Positions 61,949 to 64,000 of a stretch of DNA of 64,000 bases are shown one piece after another; positions within the stretch are counted from its first letter, which is position 1, and every line of letters begins with the position of its first letter. Position numbers and translations under genes: made by a program. The DNA is from Caloranaerobacter ferrireducens. Its GTDB lineage: Bacteria; Bacillota; Clostridia; Tissierellales; Thermohalobacteraceae. A model generated the notes under the pieces. The model was not told where the DNA came from. It ran no database searches and saw nothing but the letters and a program-made list of their open reading frames with translations. Where the stretch lies: positions 62,001-126,000 of the forward strand of contig NZ_MDJR01000003.1 in NCBI RefSeq assembly GCF_001730685.1. Direction: 5' to 3'.

Positions 61949-62455
61949 ATGATGAAAAGGTCAATAATTATTTTTCCTAAATTTAGAAATCTAGAAAAAA
62001 TTGAAGAAATAAGAAAAAAATATGATCCACTTTATAATTGTATTAAACCACACATTACTGTTGTTTTTCCATTTGAAAGCAACATAAAAACAGAAGAACT
62101 TGAAAAACATGTTAAACAAGCATTGAAGGGTATAAAGCCATTTAAGATTAGGTTAAAAGGAATAACAGGAACAACTGATAATTATTTATTTTTAAATATA
62201 AAGGAAGGAAATGATAAAATAATTGAAATACATGACAAATTATATACAGGCATATTGGAGAAGTTTTTATATAGGAAAATTACATATATTCCTCATATTA
62301 CTGTTGGGAAAGTAGAAGATGTTGAAGAATTTGAAATTGTACTTGAAGAAACAGAAAAAATACAAGATACTTTTGAAACAGTTGTGGAAGAAATATGTGT
62401 TGAATTGATAGATGAAAATGATAAGTCAAATATAGAGTTTACTGTTAAGTTGTAG
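61949..62455 (+). CDS. 2H phosphoesterase / 2'-5' RNA ligase-like protein
   Basis: 168 aa from the ATG at 61949 after GAAAGGAAG; an upstream in-frame GTG lacks a ribosome site. Two HxTx motifs, IKPHITVVFPF and YIPHITVGKV, define the 2H family. It is only distantly similar to the other 2H gene at 52189. The substrate is an RNA or nucleotide with 2',3'-cyclic or 2'-5' bonds by family knowledge. Confidence 0.85.
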   Translation: MMKRSIIIFPKFRNLEKIEEIRKKYDPLYNCIKPHITVVFPFESNIKTEELEKHVKQALKGIKPFKIRLKGITGTTDNYLFLNIKEGNDKIIEIHDKLYTGILEKFLYRKITYIPHITVGKVEDVEEFEIVLEETEKIQDTFETVVEEICVELIDENDKSNIEFTVKL

Positions 62456-62513
62456 ATATATCTTTTTATGACAAAGATATGTGTGTATAAGTATGTGAAG
62501 GAGTGTGATAGTA

Positions 62514-62813
62514 TTGTCTTATTGGGATAAATTTAAATTGCGTGAATTTGAAAATATAGATATTGCTAATAGAAAAGCAGATGAAATGCGCAACAAACTA
62601 ATTAAAAATAAATTCGAAGCAGAACGTAGACCGTTGAAGTTAATAATTATAGGAATAAGTTCTATTATTGCATGGATAGTAGTTCCGGATTTATTAAATA
62701 ACCCTTCAGTAAATAACATTATAAAATTATTATTATCTGGAGCTTTAATATTTGCATCCTTAGGAGTAATAGCTTTGCCCTATGGGGTATACAAACTGAT
62801 TAAAAAGAAGTGA
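62514..62813 (+). CDS. Small membrane protein, 99 aa
   Basis: Start at the TTG at 62514, about 10 bp after AAGGAG. A charged N-terminal helix (WDKFKLREFENIDIANRKAD) is followed by two membrane segments (LIIIGISSIIAWIVVPDLL and LLLSGALIFASLGVIALPYG) and a basic tail. No family is recognised. Confidence 0.6.
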   Translation: MSYWDKFKLREFENIDIANRKADEMRNKLIKNKFEAERRPLKLIIIGISSIIAWIVVPDLLNNPSVNNIIKLLLSGALIFASLGVIALPYGVYKLIKKK

Positions 62814-62944
62814 ATTGGATAGTAGTTTTTGTTTGTAGTTAAGTAAATAAATAGGGTAGTGAAAAATGAGAAAATCTAAATTAGAAGAAAACTTCAATGT
62901 TATAATAGTGAAACTAGTAATATTGCAAAATCTAGGAGGCATTT

Positions 62945-63547
62945 ATGATAATTGATTTACATAATCATTGTGAATTATCGAAAAATACTAATTTAAAAAT
63001 AATTGATTATATTGAGAAAGCTAAAATTCTAGGCGTTTCAGTAGCAATTACTGAACATAATCACTTATATAATAGAAAAGGAGAAATTGATGGAGTGTCT
63101 ATATACGCAGGAATAGAGATACTTAATGATTATGGCGATTTTATAGTATTTGGTGCACCTGAAGATTGTGTAAAACGAAGAAATAATATGATCGAACTTA
63201 TAGAGTATATTCATAAATTTGGTGGAGTTATTATTGCAGCTCATCCATTCTCAGGATATGGGGTTTGTAAAGTTAATGAAAGAAAAATTGCAAATGAAAT
63301 TATTGAATTAGTAGATGCAATAGAGGTATATAATGGAAAAGAAGAACGTGAGTTTTGGATACAAGCAGAAAAGTTAGCAAGAATTCACAAAAAACCATGT
63401 ACAGGTGGTAGCGACGCTCATAATATTAATGATTTGTTTAAGGTTGGCACACAATTTGTTGATAGAATTGAGAGTATAAATGATTTAGTTAAAGCAATAA
63501 AAAGTGGGCGATGTGAGCCAGTATTAATAAATAATAGATCTATTTGA
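62945..63547 (+). CDS. PHP-domain metal-dependent phosphoesterase-like protein
   Basis: 200 aa. IDLHNHCELSKNT, AITEHNHL, IIAAHPFSGYG and TGGSDAHNIND are the four PHP motifs that bind up to three metals. The family hydrolyses phosphoesters; the substrate is unknown. The ATG follows TAGGAGG. A 29-codon frame at 62866 overlaps its start and resembles the first residues (MRKSK) of the lipoprotein gene at 63705, so part of that gene may have been copied. Confidence 0.85.
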   Translation: MIIDLHNHCELSKNTNLKIIDYIEKAKILGVSVAITEHNHLYNRKGEIDGVSIYAGIEILNDYGDFIVFGAPEDCVKRRNNMIELIEYIHKFGGVIIAAHPFSGYGVCKVNERKIANEIIELVDAIEVYNGKEEREFWIQAEKLARIHKKPCTGGSDAHNINDLFKVGTQFVDRIESINDLVKAIKSGRCEPVLINNRSI

Positions 63548-63704
63548 GGTAAATTTTCAAGTTCTGAAATAACTTCATAAGCTTTTTTTTAAAGCAGAAT
63601 AAGGTCTTAAGAAATTGAAATAAGCTATAAACAAGGTAATAAAAACTACAGAACCTTTATTTGATTGAAAACCATAACTAGGGACGATAATAGGGGAGTG
63701 AAAA

Positions 63705-64000
63705 ATGAGAAAATCAAAAATTAAAGTTTTTATATTTTTTATATTAATAATAAGCATTATTTTTTATGGCTGTTATGTAAATGAAGGAGTTAATGCAAAA
63801 AAAGATAAAAATACAAATGGTACAGATGACTATAAATTAAATATTGAAGATATAAAGTAGAATTACTCAGAAGAGGAAAAAATATTAAATATCGTAAAGA
63901 TAAACGAAGATTATGTATTGGTTGAATCACAAAGAGAAACTTATTCAAATAAATTTGTATTATATAATTTAAAAACTGGTGATAGAGATATTATGCCGAC
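63705..64000 (+). pseudogene. Lipoprotein with in-frame TAG (runs off window)
   Basis: The ATG at 63705 follows GGGGAG. The lipoprotein signal (KVFIFFILIISIIFYGC) has the lipobox FYGC. After KLNIEDIK a TAG at 63858-63860 interrupts the frame, which then continues open as NYSEEEKILNIVKINEDYVL and VLYNLKTGDRDIMP to the window end. It resembles beta-propeller-like secreted proteins. The nonsense codon suggests a pseudogene. Confidence 0.65.

Noticed and set aside
62866-62955. 29-codon open frame overlapping the PHP gene start
   Set aside because: It lacks similarity beyond MRKSK, overlaps the better-supported PHP start and ends after four bases of it in another frame. Probably a copied leader fragment.
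1-64000. rRNA, tRNA, prophage structural genes, replication origin
   Set aside because: None recognised by eye. A tRNA search was not possible, so a tRNA at an integration boundary cannot be fully excluded.

Overview
The window is AT-rich DNA from a low-GC Gram-positive anaerobe, most likely a member of the Clostridia or Tissierellia. The signs are strong purine-rich ribosome binding sites, TTG and GTG starts, DUF1893/DUF3842/DUF2284 genes, an Mrp/NifX-type ATPase cluster, a Fur-family regulator and a probable SelW-like selenoprotein with an in-frame UGA. I would not name a genus. No rRNA, tRNA or CRISPR array was seen.

Region 1 (1-22.1 kb) is ordinary chromosome. Two reverse-strand glycosyltransferases come first, then a dead IS256-type transposase and a BON-domain protein. 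A membrane-protein cluster (nucleoside-recognition permease, DUF1893, DUF3842, ECF S component) and GNAT and DUF2284 genes follow. Next is an operon of Mrp/MinD-type ATPases with NifX-like proteins and a Fur regulator, behind a promoter that carries an inverted repeat. After it lie the reverse-strand selenoprotein, DedA, DUF1461 and Mrr-like membrane proteins, a flavodoxin-type reductase and a thiamine-binding protein. The region ends with shikimate genes aroC-aroB-aroA, pduL and deoC, closed by a terminator.

Region 2 (22.2-42.9 kb) and region 3 (42.9 to about 51 kb) look like two tandem integron-like gene-cassette arrays. Each starts with the same leader: about 200 bp upstream of a recombinase start, the recombinase (deleted in the first copy, decayed in the second), then a segment with a promoter and an attI-like site ending in GAGTTATA. 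Behind each leader come mostly single-gene cassettes, all on the plus strand, separated by attC-like imperfect palindromes of about 70 bp or 125-175 bp. These end in G|TTAxxx and begin with the complementary xxxTAAC. The left arm of a cassette's terminal palindrome matches the first 8-17 bases of that same cassette, as expected if each cassette was once a circle closed at the G/TT point. The encoded recombinase keeps the Arg-Lys-His-Arg-His-Tyr catalytic set but lacks the extra segment of IntI, so this is probably not a classical integron.

Cassette cargo includes lipoproteins, a Nudix hydrolase, TIM-barrel isomerase-like proteins, several HExxH zinc-protease-like proteins, an S51 peptidase, an adenosine-deaminase-like protein, acetyltransferases, VanZ-like, HD, YdcF-like and CPBP proteins, methyltransferases, a ferredoxin-nitroreductase fusion and unknown membrane proteins. 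Many cassettes are damaged by homopolymer frameshifts, nonsense codons, a 67-bp duplication or truncation. An IS110-family element sits inside one cassette.

Region 4 (about 51-64 kb) holds the same kind of single accessory genes, nearly all on the plus strand (2H phosphoesterases, GNATs, an ASCH protein, an MFS transporter, methyltransferases, DUF362 and PHP proteins), but without convincing attC-like sites. It may be an old eroded array or an ordinary accessory region. Boundaries of decayed sites are approximate, and every functional statement is inferred from sequence motifs alone.
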